DNA of 64,000 nucleotides from Egicoccus sp. AB-alg6-2 (GCF_041821025.1 NZ_JBGUAY010000004.1:409935-473934); one strand, 5' to 3'. Shown: positions 18,595 through 29,225, counted from the first letter of the stretch. The notes: a model not told the origin generated them from the letters alone. Made by a program: numbers and translations.

Positions 18595-19164
18595 ATGGCC
18601 ACCACCACCGCCAAGAAGACGGCGAAGAAGACCGCGCGCAAGAAGACCACCACGACCACCGCGAAGCGCTCCGCCACCAAGGCGGCGCCGAAGAAGACCG
18701 TGCTCACCGCTCGTGAGCCCAAGGTCGTGCTCGAGGACGCCGGCTACGCCGCCGCTGGCCTCGCGCACGACGTGGTCGAGCTCGCGCGGGCACTGCCGAC
18801 CCGGCTGGAGTCGGTCCGCGCCGAGGACCTGCGTGACCGCGTCGCCAAGGACGTCGAGGGACTGCTGGGGCAGCTGACCAGCCTGCTCGACAAGAAGGCC
18901 GCCGAGGGCCGCAAGGTCGCCGCGGACGTCCGCAGCGACGCCCGCGTCAAGCGCATCCTCGACCAGACCGGCAACACCCGCTCGCAGGTCAAGGCGGCCG
19001 TCACCTCGGTACGCAAGACCGCTGACGTCTCCGTCGTCGCCGGCCGCACCGCCGGACGCAAGCAGGCCGGCAACGCCACCAGCCAGGTCAAGGCCGCCGT
19101 CACCTCGCTGCGCCGCTCCGGCGCGACCGTGGCCGACGCCGCCGTCGAGACCCTCCAGGACTGA
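18595..19164 (+). CDS. histone-H1-like basic protein
   Basis: 189 residues. Residues 1-40 are a lysine/threonine/alanine tail (KKTAKKTARKK and similar) like bacterial H1/AlgP-type nucleoid proteins. Residues 45-125 are helical, and two near copies of SQVKAAVTS[VL]R[KR] occur at 130-140 and 163-173. A GAAAGGGG ribosome site precedes the ATG. It is monocistronic, between a strong promoter and a 15-bp hairpin terminator. DNA binding and compaction are inferred from composition. A phasin-like helical region is an alternative reading of the C-terminal half. Confidence 0.8.
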   Translation: MATTTAKKTAKKTARKKTTTTTAKRSATKAAPKKTVLTAREPKVVLEDAGYAAAGLAHDVVELARALPTRLESVRAEDLRDRVAKDVEGLLGQLTSLLDKKAAEGRKVAADVRSDARVKRILDQTGNTRSQVKAAVTSVRKTADVSVVAGRTAGRKQAGNATSQVKAAVTSLRRSGATVADAAVETLQD

Positions 19165-19250
19165 CCTCCCGCCCATCTGGCATCCACGTCACGCTCCGCG
19201 GTCCCGACGGACAGCCGCTCCCGCTCTCCAGCGGTCGCGGAGCGTGCACC

Positions 19251-19287
19251 CGCCGGCCCTCCCCCACCCCCGGGGGGAGGGCCGGCG
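19251..19287 (+). terminator. strong hairpin after H1-like gene
   Basis: A perfect 15-bp stem, CGCCGGCCCTCCCCC (19251-19265) with its complement at 19273-19287, and a 7-base loop. It follows the H1-like stop by 86 bp. Only a weak T-run (TCGTCTT) follows, typical for this GC content. Confidence 0.7.
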
Positions 19288-19363
19288 TCGTCTTGCCGGC
19301 CGGACCGGTTGGGCTCGGCGCTAGCCTGATCGGCCCCTGACCCCACCACACGAAAGAGCCCGT

Positions 19364-19818
19364 GTGAGCCTGCACGACACGATCGAGACCGATCTGCGCG
19401 ACGCCATGAAGGCCCGCGACAAGCCGCGGACCTCGGCGCTGCGGATGGTGGTGGCGGCGCTCAAGAACCGGGCGGTCGCCGACGGCATGAGCCCGCAGGG
19501 CCGCCTCGACGACGAGATCGTCCAGCAGGTGGTCGCCGCGGAGCTGAAACGGCGGCGCGAGGCCGCGACGGCCTTCCGGGACGCCGGACGCACGGAATCG
19601 GCCGAGAAGGAGGAGGCCGAGGCGGCGGTCTACGAGGCCTACCTGCCGCAGCAGCTCGACGACGCCGAGCTCGCCGGCATCGTGGACGAGACGATCGCCG
19701 AGCTCGGCGCCGACGGCCCCCAGCAGATGGGGCAGGTCATGAAGGCGGTGATGCCCAAGGTGCAGGGGCGTGCCGACGGCGCGCGGGTGTCCGCCATGGT
19801 CAAGCAGCGACTCGCCTG

Positions 19819-19819
<1 letters not shown>
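19364..19819 (+). CDS. GatB/YqeY domain protein
   Basis: 151 residues from GTG 19364. It matches stand-alone YqeY along its length ([66 protein letters not shown]). The domain is the tRNA-binding helical part of GatB; the role of the free protein is unclear. A -10-like TAGCCT sits at 19322-19327, 36 bp before the start. The stop overlaps the next start by one base. Confidence 0.93.
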
Positions 19820-21426
<1,607 letters not shown>

Positions 21427-21535
21427 TCCCGCGGGCGCTGGCGGTGGTCGGAGGCGTCCGCCGCGGCGGTGGCGGTGCGCGGAGGCGGCCGCGCTAGCGT
21501 CGGCGACCCCCGAAACTTCTACGGAGACCGCCGTC

Positions 21536-22324
21536 GTGACCGATGCCCTGCTGATCGACCGTGACGACCGCGGCGTCGTGACGCTGACGCTCAACCGCCC
21601 CGACGTGCGAAATGCCTTCAACGGCGCGTTGATGCAGGCGATCGGTGAAAGCGTCGACGAGCTGGCCGCCGACCCGGAGGTCCGCGTGCTGGTCCTCACC
21701 GGGGCAGGCCCGGTGTTCTCCGCGGGGGCCGACCTCAACTGGATGGCGTCGATGCGTGACTACACGTTCGAGGAGAACGTGGCCGACTCGCGACGTTTCG
21801 AGGCGATGCTGCGCGCCGTCGACGACTTCCCGGCGCCGGTCGTCGCCCGCGTCAACGGCCACGCGCTCGGCGGTGCCGCCGGCCTCCTCGGCTGTGTCGA
21901 CCTCGCCGTCGCCGTCCGCGGCAGCCTCTTCGGCTTCACCGAGGTGCGGCTGGGCATCGCGCCCGCCATGATCTCGGCGTACGTCCAGCCGCGGATCGGC
22001 ACCAGCCAGGCTCGGCGCTACTTCCTCACCGGTGAACGCTTCGACGCCGACCGGGCCCTCACCCTCGGCCTGGTCAGCGAGGTGTGCGAGGCGGACGACC
22101 TCGACACGACCTGCGGGCGGATCGTGTCCGAGTTGCTGGCGGCCGGACCCGGCGCCCAGCGCGAGACCAAGCAGCTGATCCGGCAGATCGACCGGCTCGG
22201 CCGCGACGAGTCGCGCGAGCTGCGCCTCGAGCTCATCGCCCGGCTGCGCGTCTCGGCGGAGGGCCAGGAAGGCATGGGCGCCTTCTTCGACAAGCGCCCC
22301 GCCGCCTGGATCCCCACCACCTGA
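21536..22324 (+). CDS. liuC: enoyl-CoA hydratase family, probable methylglutaconyl-CoA hydratase
   Basis: 262 residues from GTG 21536. Crotonase fold with the oxyanion-hole stretches AGPVFSAGADLNWM and GHALGGAAGLLGCVDLAVA, and the second glutamate region FGFTEVRLGIAPAMIS. In this setting the expected reaction is hydration of 3-methylglutaconyl-CoA to HMG-CoA. A -10-like TAGCGT lies 35 bp upstream. The specific substrate rests on the flanking MCC and HMG-CoA lyase genes. Confidence 0.87.
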   Translation: MTDALLIDRDDRGVVTLTLNRPDVRNAFNGALMQAIGESVDELAADPEVRVLVLTGAGPVFSAGADLNWMASMRDYTFEENVADSRRFEAMLRAVDDFPAPVVARVNGHALGGAAGLLGCVDLAVAVRGSLFGFTEVRLGIAPAMISAYVQPRIGTSQARRYFLTGERFDADRALTLGLVSEVCEADDLDTTCGRIVSELLAAGPGAQRETKQLIRQIDRLGRDESRELRLELIARLRVSAEGQEGMGAFFDKRPAAWIPTT

Positions 22325-22341
22325 CCACCGCCTCGCCCACT

Positions 22342-22509
22342 CCCCCACGTTCGGCTCCCGACACGAAAGCGGGCGGCGACCGGCGCCGGGCAACCCGGCC
22401 GCGCCCCCACAATCGGCTCCCGACACGAAAGCGGGCGGCGACCGGCGCCGGGCAACCCGGCCGCGCCCCCACAATCGGCTCCCGACACGAACGTGGGCGG
22501 TGGCCGGCG
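22342..22509. repeat. 62-bp tandem repeat, about 2.5 copies
   Basis: Two identical 62-bp units (22351-22412, 22413-22474) plus a diverging third start at 22475, each opening with TCGGCTCCCGACACGAA. Each full unit contains a GCCGGG-CAA-CCCGGC hairpin (22385-22399, 22447-22461). It lies between convergent genes and is noncoding. Confidence 0.9.
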
Positions 22510-22532
22510 TTCGTTTCGGTGTGAGCGGCGGG

Positions 22533-23174
22533 CTAGGAGGGGACGAGGGGGATGGCGGTGAGGTAGTCCTGCGAACCGTCGCCGGCGTTCTCCGAGAACA
22601 CGTGCAATTCGGCAAACGGCTCGCCGCCGGCGGCGCTCAGGTCGAGGTCCTCGCGGAACTCGCCGACACACCCGCTGCCGCACTCGGCGGTGAGGAAGCC
22701 CTCGTCGAGCAGGCGGCCATCCCCGTCGTAGAGCTCCCACTGCACGGTGGCCTCGTAGACGTTGGAGCAGCCGACCAGCTCGACCGCGTCGAGGTCGTCG
22801 ATCCGCTGCTCGTCCACCGGCGCGACCACCTCGAGGAAGGCCTCGCCCTCGCGCCCTTGGTGGTCGGCGCACGGGTCGGCGATGGCCGCCTCGTCCGCGG
22901 TCGGCTCGTCGGCGCCGGTCTGCGGGTCGTCGCCGTCGTCGGGGTCTTCGGCCGCCTGGTCGTCGTCGCCCTCGTCGGTGACGACGTCGTCCTCGGTCGG
23001 CTCGGGCTCGGGGTCCTCGGTCGCGTCCTCGGTGGGCTCGGGTTCGGGCTCCTCGGTCTGCTCGTCGGCAGGCTCGGTCGGGTCCGTCAGGCTGGGTTCG
23101 GAGCCGGCGTCGCCACAGGCAGCGAGGGTGAGGGCCAGTGCGAACAGGGCAGAGCGCAGGACAGGACGACGCAC
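22533..23174 (-). CDS. lipoprotein with Gmad2 immunoglobulin-like domain
   Basis: 213 residues from a GTG at 23174 with a GGAG site 7 bases upstream. Residues 1-20 are a lipoprotein signal peptide ending LTLAAC. Residues 22-110 are an acidic Asp/Glu/Thr/Pro linker with repeats such as EPEPTED. The C-terminal 100 residues match the Gmad2 fold (VAPVDEQRIDDLDAVELVG; NVYEATVQWELYDGDGRLL; AELHVFSENAGDGS). Gmad2 is common in extracellular proteins of spore-formers and others; its ligand is unknown. It interrupts the leucine genes on the opposite strand. Confidence 0.83.
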   Translation of the reverse strand: MRRPVLRSALFALALTLAACGDAGSEPSLTDPTEPADEQTEEPEPEPTEDATEDPEPEPTEDDVVTDEGDDDQAAEDPDDGDDPQTGADEPTADEAAIADPCADHQGREGEAFLEVVAPVDEQRIDDLDAVELVGCSNVYEATVQWELYDGDGRLLDEGFLTAECGSGCVGEFREDLDLSAAGGEPFAELHVFSENAGDGSQDYLTAIPLVPS

Positions 23175-23372
23175 ACGAATCTCCTCGGAGGCGGCGGAGC
23201 TCTCGTCGACCGCATGGAACCAGAACCCAGCACGGCGATGTACCGACGGGAACGCCGTGCGCGGACAGCACGGCATCACGGGCGGCCGGGAACCCCGCCG
23301 CAACCGGGCACCCGGTCGGCCGCTGCTACCGTCCGCGCCCACACAGGCGGTCCCACGACACGGGAGAACACG

Positions 23373-25355
23373 ATGCTGCGCCGGGTCCTGGTGGCCAACC
23401 GCGGCGAGATCGCCCGCCGGGTGATCCGCACCTGCCGCGCCATGGGCATCGAGACGGTCGCCGTCCACAGCGATGCCGACGCCGACGAGCCCCACGTGCG
23501 CGAGGCCGACCGGGCGGTGACGATCGGACCCCCCCCGGCGGCGACGTCCTACCTCGACATCGAGGCCGTGGTGGCGGCGGCGCGCAACTCCGGGGCCGAC
23601 GCGGTGCACCCCGGCTACGGCTTCCTGTCGGAGAACGCCGCCTTCGCCGAGGAGGTCGTCGCCGCGGGACTGGTGTTCGTCGGTCCTTCACCGCAGGTGC
23701 TGCGCCTGATGGGTGACAAGGCCGCGGCCAAGCAGCACCTCGAGGCGGCTGGTGTCCCGGTCGTGCCGGGCATCCACGACGCCTCGCTCGATGACGACGC
23801 CCTGGTCGCCGCGAGCGGACAGGTCGGCTTCCCGTTGCTCGTGAAGGCAGTCGCGGGGGGCGGCGGCAAGGGCATGCGGGCGGTGTACGAGCCCGCAGAA
23901 CTCCCGGACGCGCTGGCAGCCGCCCGGCGCGAGGCGAAGGCGGCGTTCGGCGACGACCGGGTGATCCTCGAACGGCTCGTCGCCCGCCCGCGGCACGTCG
24001 AGATCCAGGTCTTCGGTGACGCGCACGGGCACGTGGTCCACCTGCTCGAACGCGAGTGCTCGATCCAGCGTCGGCACCAGAAGGTGGTCGAAGAGGCCCC
24101 CTCCCCCGCACTCGACGACGAACTGCGCGAACGCATGGGTTCGGCGGCCGTCGCGGCCGCCCGGTCGGTGGCCTACGAAGGCGCCGGCACGGTGGAGTTC
24201 CTGGTCGCCGGTGACACGCTCGACCAGGACGAGCCGGAATTCTTCTTCCTCGAGATGAACACCCGTCTGCAGGTCGAGCACCCGGTCACCGAACTCGTCA
24301 CCGGGCTCGACCTCGTCGAACTGCAGCTGCGGGTGGCCGCCGGCGAGCGCCTGGAGATCGAGCAGGACGCCGTGCGCCCCGACGGACACGCCATCGAGGT
24401 GCGTCTCTACGCCGAGGATCCGGTCCGACAGCTGCCCCAGACCGGACCGGTGCTGCGGCTGCGGGTTCCCGACGGCGACGGTGTCCGTGCCGACCTCGGG
24501 GTGGCCGAGGGCAGCGTGGTCGGCCCCTGGTACGACCCGATGCTCGGCAAGCTCGTCGTGCACGGTCCCGACCGTGCCACGGCCTGCCGACGGCTCGTCG
24601 CGCTCCTCGAGGACACGGTCGTCCACGGCGTCACCACCAACCTCGAACTCCTCGCGGCCATCGCACGACACGACGCGTTCTTCGCCGGCGACCTGACCAC
24701 GGCGTTCCTCGACGAGCACCTCGGCGACTGGGCGCCCGCGCCGACCCCGCCGGCCGCGCTGACCGCGGCCGCGCGAGCGCTGGCTGCCAGGCGGCGCCCC
24801 GCACCCGCGGGCGACCCGCACCGGCCGTGGGACACGCTCGGCCCCGTCCGGCTCGGCGGCGCCGGCGGCTGGCCCGTGACGCTCGTCGACGACCGCACCG
24901 ACATGGCCACCGTGGTGCGGATGACCGAGGGCGCCGACGGCATCCGGGTCACCGACGCGGACGGCCGCGACCTCGCCGCTCACGACGACCGTGACGACGA
25001 CCGTGACGACGACCCGGTCGTGACCGTGCACGAGACCGACGCACGCACGGACGTCTGGGTCAGCGTGGCCGGCACGACCAGGCGGCTGACGGTGACGCCG
25101 GCGACGCGCCACGCCGATCCGGCCGAGCTCGCCGGCGGGGCCGCGTTCGCCTCGCCCATGCCGGGGTCGGTGATCGCCGTGCCGGTCGAAGCGGGGCAGA
25201 CCGTGACGGCCGGCGCCACACTGGTCGTGGTCGAGGCCATGAAGATGGAGCACCCTGTCGTCGCTCCGGCGGACGGCACCGTCACGACACTGCACGTGAA
25301 GGTGGGACAGTCCGTCGAGGCCGGCGCGCCGCTGCTGGCGTTCGAACCGGCCTGA
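23373..25355 (+). CDS. liuD: methylcrotonyl-CoA (acyl-CoA) carboxylase alpha, biotin carboxylase/BCCP
   Basis: 660 residues from the ATG at 23373. Biotin carboxylase domain 1-445 (VLVANRGEIARRVIRTC; AVAGGGGKGMRAV ATP-grasp loop; ECSIQRRHQKVVEEAPSP; EMNTRLQVEHPVTE). A variable middle follows, including an Asp/Arg tract, then a biotinyl domain with the AMKM motif (VVVEAMKMEHPV) near residue 617. It carboxylates its own biotin for the beta subunit. A TACCGT -10-like element is 40 bp upstream. Propionyl-CoA use cannot be excluded. Confidence 0.92.
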   Translation: MLRRVLVANRGEIARRVIRTCRAMGIETVAVHSDADADEPHVREADRAVTIGPPPAATSYLDIEAVVAAARNSGADAVHPGYGFLSENAAFAEEVVAAGLVFVGPSPQVLRLMGDKAAAKQHLEAAGVPVVPGIHDASLDDDALVAASGQVGFPLLVKAVAGGGGKGMRAVYEPAELPDALAAARREAKAAFGDDRVILERLVARPRHVEIQVFGDAHGHVVHLLERECSIQRRHQKVVEEAPSPALDDELRERMGSAAVAAARSVAYEGAGTVEFLVAGDTLDQDEPEFFFLEMNTRLQVEHPVTELVTGLDLVELQLRVAAGERLEIEQDAVRPDGHAIEVRLYAEDPVRQLPQTGPVLRLRVPDGDGVRADLGVAEGSVVGPWYDPMLGKLVVHGPDRATACRRLVALLEDTVVHGVTTNLELLAAIARHDAFFAGDLTTAFLDEHLGDWAPAPTPPAALTAAARALAARRRPAPAGDPHRPWDTLGPVRLGGAGGWPVTLVDDRTDMATVVRMTEGADGIRVTDADGRDLAAHDDRDDDRDDDPVVTVHETDARTDVWVSVAGTTRRLTVTPATRHADPAELAGGAAFASPMPGSVIAVPVEAGQTVTAGATLVVVEAMKMEHPVVAPADGTVTTLHVKVGQSVEAGAPLLAFEPA

Positions 25356-25376
25356 CCCCGTCTGAAGGAGCGGTCC

Positions 25377-26285
25377 GTGCAACTGCCCCAACAGGTCACG
25401 ATCGTCGAAGTCGGCCCGCGTGACGGACTGCAGAACGAGCCCGGCACCGTTCCGACCGAGGTGAAGGTCGCGTTCATCGACCGGCTGGCCCGCACCGGCC
25501 TGCCGGTGGTCGAAGCCACCTCGTTCGTGCACCCGACGTGGGTGCCGCAGCTGGCCGACGCGGCGGAGGTGCTCGCCGGGATCGACCCGGTCGACGGCGT
25601 TCGCTACCCGGTCTTGGTCCCCAACGAGCGCGGGCTCGAGCGCGCGCTGGCGTCGGGTGTCGCCGAGGTCGCCGTCTTCGGTGCCGCCTCGGAGGCGTTC
25701 AGCGCGAAGAACCTCAATCGCACGATCGACGAGTCGCTGGCGATGTTCCGCCCCGTCGTCGCACAGGCGCGACAGGCCGGTCTGCGCGTGCGGGGCTACG
25801 TCTCGACGGTGTGCGGCTGTCCCTACCAGGGCGACGTACCGGTGCGGGACGTGGTGCGCATGACCGTCGCCATGCTCGAGCTCGGCTGTGACGAGATCTC
25901 GCTCGGCGACACCATCGGCGTTGGTACGCCGGGCTACGTCCAGGACCTGCTCGCGGCGGTCACGGCGGAGGCACCCGTCGAGCGCCTGGCCGTCCACATG
26001 CACGACACCTACGGGCAGGGGCTGGCCAATACGTTGGCCGCCTTCGAGGCCGGGGTCACGATCGCGGACAGCTCGGCCGGCGGGCTGGGCGGCTGCCCCT
26101 ATGCCCCGGGCGCGAAGGGAAACCTCGCCACCGAGGACCTGGTCTATGCGCTGCACGGCTCGGGGGTCGACACCGGTGTCGACCTCGAGGCACTGGTCGA
26201 CACGACCGCGTGGATGGCCGAGCAGTTGGGCCGCGCCCCGGTCTCGCGGGTCGCCGAGGCGATGCTCGCGAAGCGGCGCCGCTGA
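25377..26285 (+). CDS. mvaB: hydroxymethylglutaryl-CoA lyase
   Basis: 302 residues from GTG 25377, with AAGGAG upstream. DRE-TIM fold start EVGPRDGLQNEPGTVPTE; HMHDTYGQGLANTLAA and the catalytic loop GLGGCPYAPGAKGNLATED (with its cysteine) are present. It cleaves HMG-CoA to acetyl-CoA and acetoacetate, the last step of leucine breakdown. It follows the carboxylase alpha gene by 21 bp, so the two are cotranscribed. Confidence 0.96.
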   Translation: MQLPQQVTIVEVGPRDGLQNEPGTVPTEVKVAFIDRLARTGLPVVEATSFVHPTWVPQLADAAEVLAGIDPVDGVRYPVLVPNERGLERALASGVAEVAVFGAASEAFSAKNLNRTIDESLAMFRPVVAQARQAGLRVRGYVSTVCGCPYQGDVPVRDVVRMTVAMLELGCDEISLGDTIGVGTPGYVQDLLAAVTAEAPVERLAVHMHDTYGQGLANTLAAFEAGVTIADSSAGGLGGCPYAPGAKGNLATEDLVYALHGSGVDTGVDLEALVDTTAWMAEQLGRAPVSRVAEAMLAKRRR

Positions 26286-26286
26286 C

Positions 26287-27111
26287 TCACTCGGTTGCCT
26301 GCGCGGCCGCCGCCAGCGCCGCCTCGCCGAGCCGCTCGAGGCCGGCGTCGAGGTCGTGCAGGTGCAGCATGCGCAGCGGCCCGTCGGCCGCGTCGGCCCA
26401 GGCACGCGCCACGGACAGCGGGTGGCCGGGGTCGTCGGGCCAGCCGACGGCGGCGAACGGCACCGGGAGGCGCGCCAGTTCGTCGAGGGTGGGCGCCTCG
26501 CCGCCGTCCAGGGCGAGCAGGGCGGCAATCAGGCTGTCCGGATCGTGTCGGCGGTAGTCGGTGAGCAGGGTATCGCGCAGCCATCCTGGCATGGCGGTGT
26601 CCGCCGTCAACCGGGTGAGCAGGTCCGGCAGACCGAGGGCACGCACTTCGGCCGCGATCGCCGCGTGCGGTCCCTCCCCCGGCACGGCGGCGCCGGTCCA
26701 CGCCGGCAGACACGCCACGACGGCGGTCGCCTCGAGCCGCTCGGACGCGGCAGCACGCACGGCCGCATGTCCACCCAGCGAGACCCCGACGACCCATGCG
26801 TCGCCGCCGACCTCCGCAACGACGGCCTCGAGGTCGGCCGCGTACCGCTCCAGTGCGTGACCCGCCGGAGCGCGGACCGGGCCGGACGCGCCGTGCCCAC
26901 GCTGGTCGAAGGTGACCAGGCGACGCCCTCGTGCGAGCACCGGGCCGGCGAACGCGGCGATGACGAAACGCGCAGACGAGCCGGCCCCGTGGGCGACGAC
27001 GACCGGGGATGCAGCCGACGGGCCGAGTTCGAACAGGGCCAACCTCGTGCCGTCAGGGGCCGCGAGATCCCGCGGCCGCACGGACGGGCGCGGATCGGCG
27101 GCACTGGTCAC
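26287..27111 (-). CDS. alpha/beta hydrolase
   Basis: 274 residues from a GTG at 27111 that overlaps the TlpA-like stop by four bases (GTGA). Alpha/beta hydrolase landmarks: VVVAHGAGSS (oxyanion strand), VTFDQRGHGAS, nucleophile elbow GVSLGG, late aspartate near VPFAAVGWPDDPGH, and a C-terminal histidine region HLHDLD. Substrate unknown. It is convergent with the HMG-CoA lyase gene, one base between stops. Confidence 0.88.
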   Translation of the reverse strand: MTSAADPRPSVRPRDLAAPDGTRLALFELGPSAASPVVVAHGAGSSARFVIAAFAGPVLARGRRLVTFDQRGHGASGPVRAPAGHALERYAADLEAVVAEVGGDAWVVGVSLGGHAAVRAAASERLEATAVVACLPAWTGAAVPGEGPHAAIAAEVRALGLPDLLTRLTADTAMPGWLRDTLLTDYRRHDPDSLIAALLALDGGEAPTLDELARLPVPFAAVGWPDDPGHPLSVARAWADAADGPLRMLHLHDLDAGLERLGEAALAAAAQATE

Positions 27112-27707
27112 TGCACGGTGCCGAGCAGTTCCGCGAGATTGGTCGGTGTGAGTTCGGAGAGCACGCGGCCGACCATGCGTCCGTCGGTGTCGAACGTGAC
27201 GGTGGTCGGCAGGCCGCGTGCACCGAGCTGGAACGCGATCTGGTCCCAGTCGGCGTCACGGACGGCGGGGAACTCGATCCCGAACTGGGCATGGCCCTCC
27301 CGCGCGTCCTCGTAGGCATCGTGACTGGCGACGCCGAGGAAGGCCACGTCGGGGTGGTCCGCGGCCGCCTGGTTCAACAACGGGATCTCGCGTTCGCAGG
27401 GGCCACACCAGCTCGCCCACAGGTTGACGACGACCGCACGCCCGTCGGCGTTCTCCCGGGCGATCCAGCCGGCGACCTGTTGCCAGTCGGCCTCCTCGAA
27501 GACGACGTCGCGTGGAGGAAGTTCCTCGGCGACATCGACGTCGTCGATGTCGAGGCCCGCGTCCCCCGGCAGCGCGGCGCCGGCCTGTGGCGGCGGCACG
27601 CCGAAGTCGACCACCTCGTCACCGCCGTCGAAGGTGGTGATCGCGTAGACCGCGACGCCGACCATCACCAGGACGGCGGCGATCGGCACGACGACGCGGG
27701 TCCGCAT
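27108..27707 (-). CDS. membrane-anchored thioredoxin-like (TlpA/ResA family) protein
   Basis: 199 residues from the ATG at 27707, three bases after the hisC stop. One N-terminal membrane anchor (6-24) leads to an extracytoplasmic acidic linker, then a thioredoxin fold with the active site WCGPC (Cys101, Cys104) and a cis-proline region GLPTTVTF. Such proteins act as extracytoplasmic thiol-disulfide reductases, often in cytochrome c maturation. No cytochrome genes are nearby, so the target is unknown. Confidence 0.9.
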   Translation of the reverse strand: MRTRVVVPIAAVLVMVGVAVYAITTFDGGDEVVDFGVPPPQAGAALPGDAGLDIDDVDVAEELPPRDVVFEEADWQQVAGWIARENADGRAVVVNLWASWCGPCEREIPLLNQAAADHPDVAFLGVASHDAYEDAREGHAQFGIEFPAVRDADWDQIAFQLGARGLPTTVTFDTDGRMVGRVLSELTPTNLAELLGTVQ

Positions 27708-27709
27708 GC

Positions 27710-28828
27710 TCAGGCGCGGGCGGGGACGTCGGCGAGGACCTCCCGGGATGCCGCGAGGAACAAGTCGATCTCGTCGGGGGTGCCGACGCTGACCCGGATC
27801 TGCTCGGCCATGCCGTAGGGCGCCAGCGGACGCACCCCGACGCCCCGGTCGGCATAGGCGGCCACGACCGGGTCGGCGGCCGTCCCGAGTTCGATGGTCA
27901 GGAAGTTGCCGAGACCGTCGGTGAAGGGGATGCCGAGTTCGCGCAGCTCGGCCGCCATCCGGGTGCGACCCTCGCGCGTTCCGTCGACGGTGCGACGCAG
28001 GTGGTCGAGGTCGTCGAGGCTCGCGATCGCGGCCGCCTGGGCGGCCGCCGCGACGTTGAAGCGCGAGCGCCACGCGTCGATCGAGGCGACGAGTGCGCCG
28101 GGACCGGTCAGCTGCCCGATGCGCAGGCCGGCCAGGGCGTGCGCCTTGGAGAAGGTGCGCAACACCAGCAGCCGGGGATGGTCGAGTCCGAGTTCGGCAG
28201 CGGTCGCGTAGTCCTGCTCGCCCCGGGCGAAGTGGTGATAGGCCTCGTCGAGCAGGATCGTGACGTGCTCGGGCACGCCCTCGACCAGTGCCCGCAGTTC
28301 GTCGCCGGTGAGGTGCGCGCCGGTGGGGTTGCCGGGATTGTCGACGGCGACGACACGGGTGTCCCCGGTGACGGCGGCCAGGAGCCGCTCGACGTCGCGC
28401 CCGTAGCCGTTGCGTTCGTGGGTGGCCGGCCCGTCGGTCTCGACCTCGACGTAGCGGGCTCCGGCGTTGCGGGCGCCCAGGCGGTAGACCACGAATCCGC
28501 GGGCGAAGCTGACGACCTCACCGGGGTCGCCTCGGGCTTCGCGGGCAGCGGCGCACTCGTGCTGGATCGCATCCATCAGCAGGGCGGCGGAGCCGGTCCC
28601 CACCGCGACCTGCTCGACCGGCAGGCCGTCGTGCTGGGCGATCGCGGCGCGCAACGCGGATGCCTGATCGTCGGGATACAGATGCGCCTCGGCGATGGCC
28701 GCGTTGGCCGCCGCCACGGCAGCCGGGGACGGACCGAACGGCGACTCGTTCGACGACAGCCGGACCTTCATGCCAGGCGGTGGACCGACGGCCGCCGCCG
28801 ATGCCACCCCGCCGGATTCCGTGCTCAT
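27710..28828 (-). CDS. hisC: histidinol-phosphate aminotransferase family (HisC-like)
   Basis: 372 residues from the ATG at 28828 with GGGAGG upstream and a -10-like TACCCT at 28865-28870. PLP class I/II features: LSSNESPFGPSPAA, VDNPGNPTGAHL, ILLDEAYHHF, and the PLP lysine in LRTFSKAHALAGLRIG. HisC uses histidinol phosphate; paralogs use aromatic amino acids. It is not in a his operon, so an aromatic aminotransferase role is equally possible. The thiol-disulfide and hydrolase genes follow it with overlaps. Confidence 0.85.
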   Translation of the reverse strand: MSTESGGVASAAAVGPPPGMKVRLSSNESPFGPSPAAVAAANAAIAEAHLYPDDQASALRAAIAQHDGLPVEQVAVGTGSAALLMDAIQHECAAAREARGDPGEVVSFARGFVVYRLGARNAGARYVEVETDGPATHERNGYGRDVERLLAAVTGDTRVVAVDNPGNPTGAHLTGDELRALVEGVPEHVTILLDEAYHHFARGEQDYATAAELGLDHPRLLVLRTFSKAHALAGLRIGQLTGPGALVASIDAWRSRFNVAAAAQAAAIASLDDLDHLRRTVDGTREGRTRMAAELRELGIPFTDGLGNFLTIELGTAADPVVAAYADRGVGVRPLAPYGMAEQIRVSVGTPDEIDLFLAASREVLADVPARA

Positions 28829-28880
28829 ACACCCTCCCGAAGCCCGTCGGGCAACCGGTGCACGAGGGTAGTCGAGGCGG

Positions 28881-29219
28881 CTACAGGTACAGCCCGGTGG
28901 CGCCGTCGCGTCGCGTCGAGCCGACGGCGTGGATGTCACGCTCGCGCACGATCAGGTACGCGTCGCCCTGCACGTCGACCTCGATGGCGTCCTCGGGCAG
29001 GTAGAGCACCTCGTCGCCGGTGGACACCGAGCGCACGTGCGGGCCGACACCGATCGCCTCGCCCCAGATGCCCTTGCGGTCGACCGACTTGGCGGTCGCG
29101 GGGATGAGGATGCCCGCCTTGGTGCGGCGCTCGCGATCGTCGGGCGGCGACACGAGGACGCGGTCGCCGAGCACGGCGACGCTGCGGCGGAGTTCGGTGA
29201 CGGGTTCGGATGCGCTCAT
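28881..29219 (-). CDS. GroES-like co-chaperonin
   Basis: 112 residues, slightly longer than a standard GroES. The Cpn10 fold is visible: VLGDRVLVSPPDDRERRTKAGILIP with a mobile-loop-like region, EAIGVGPHV and GDEVLYLPEDAIEV. No groEL is adjacent, and the C-terminus (RDGATGLYL) extends beyond the usual end, so this may be a divergent second copy. A TAGGCT element ends 6 bp before the ATG, suggesting a leaderless message. Confidence 0.82.
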   Translation of the reverse strand: MSASEPVTELRRSVAVLGDRVLVSPPDDRERRTKAGILIPATAKSVDRKGIWGEAIGVGPHVRSVSTGDEVLYLPEDAIEVDVQGDAYLIVRERDIHAVGSTRRDGATGLYL

Positions 29220-29225
29220 GCGACG

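Noticed and set aside
22342..22509. CRISPR-like array
   Set aside because: Units are directly adjacent with no unique spacers, and there are no cas genes.
24980..25020. Asp/Arg repeat in carboxylase alpha as a mutation or insertion
   Set aside because: It falls in the variable linker before the biotinyl domain, keeps the frame, and such linkers vary freely.
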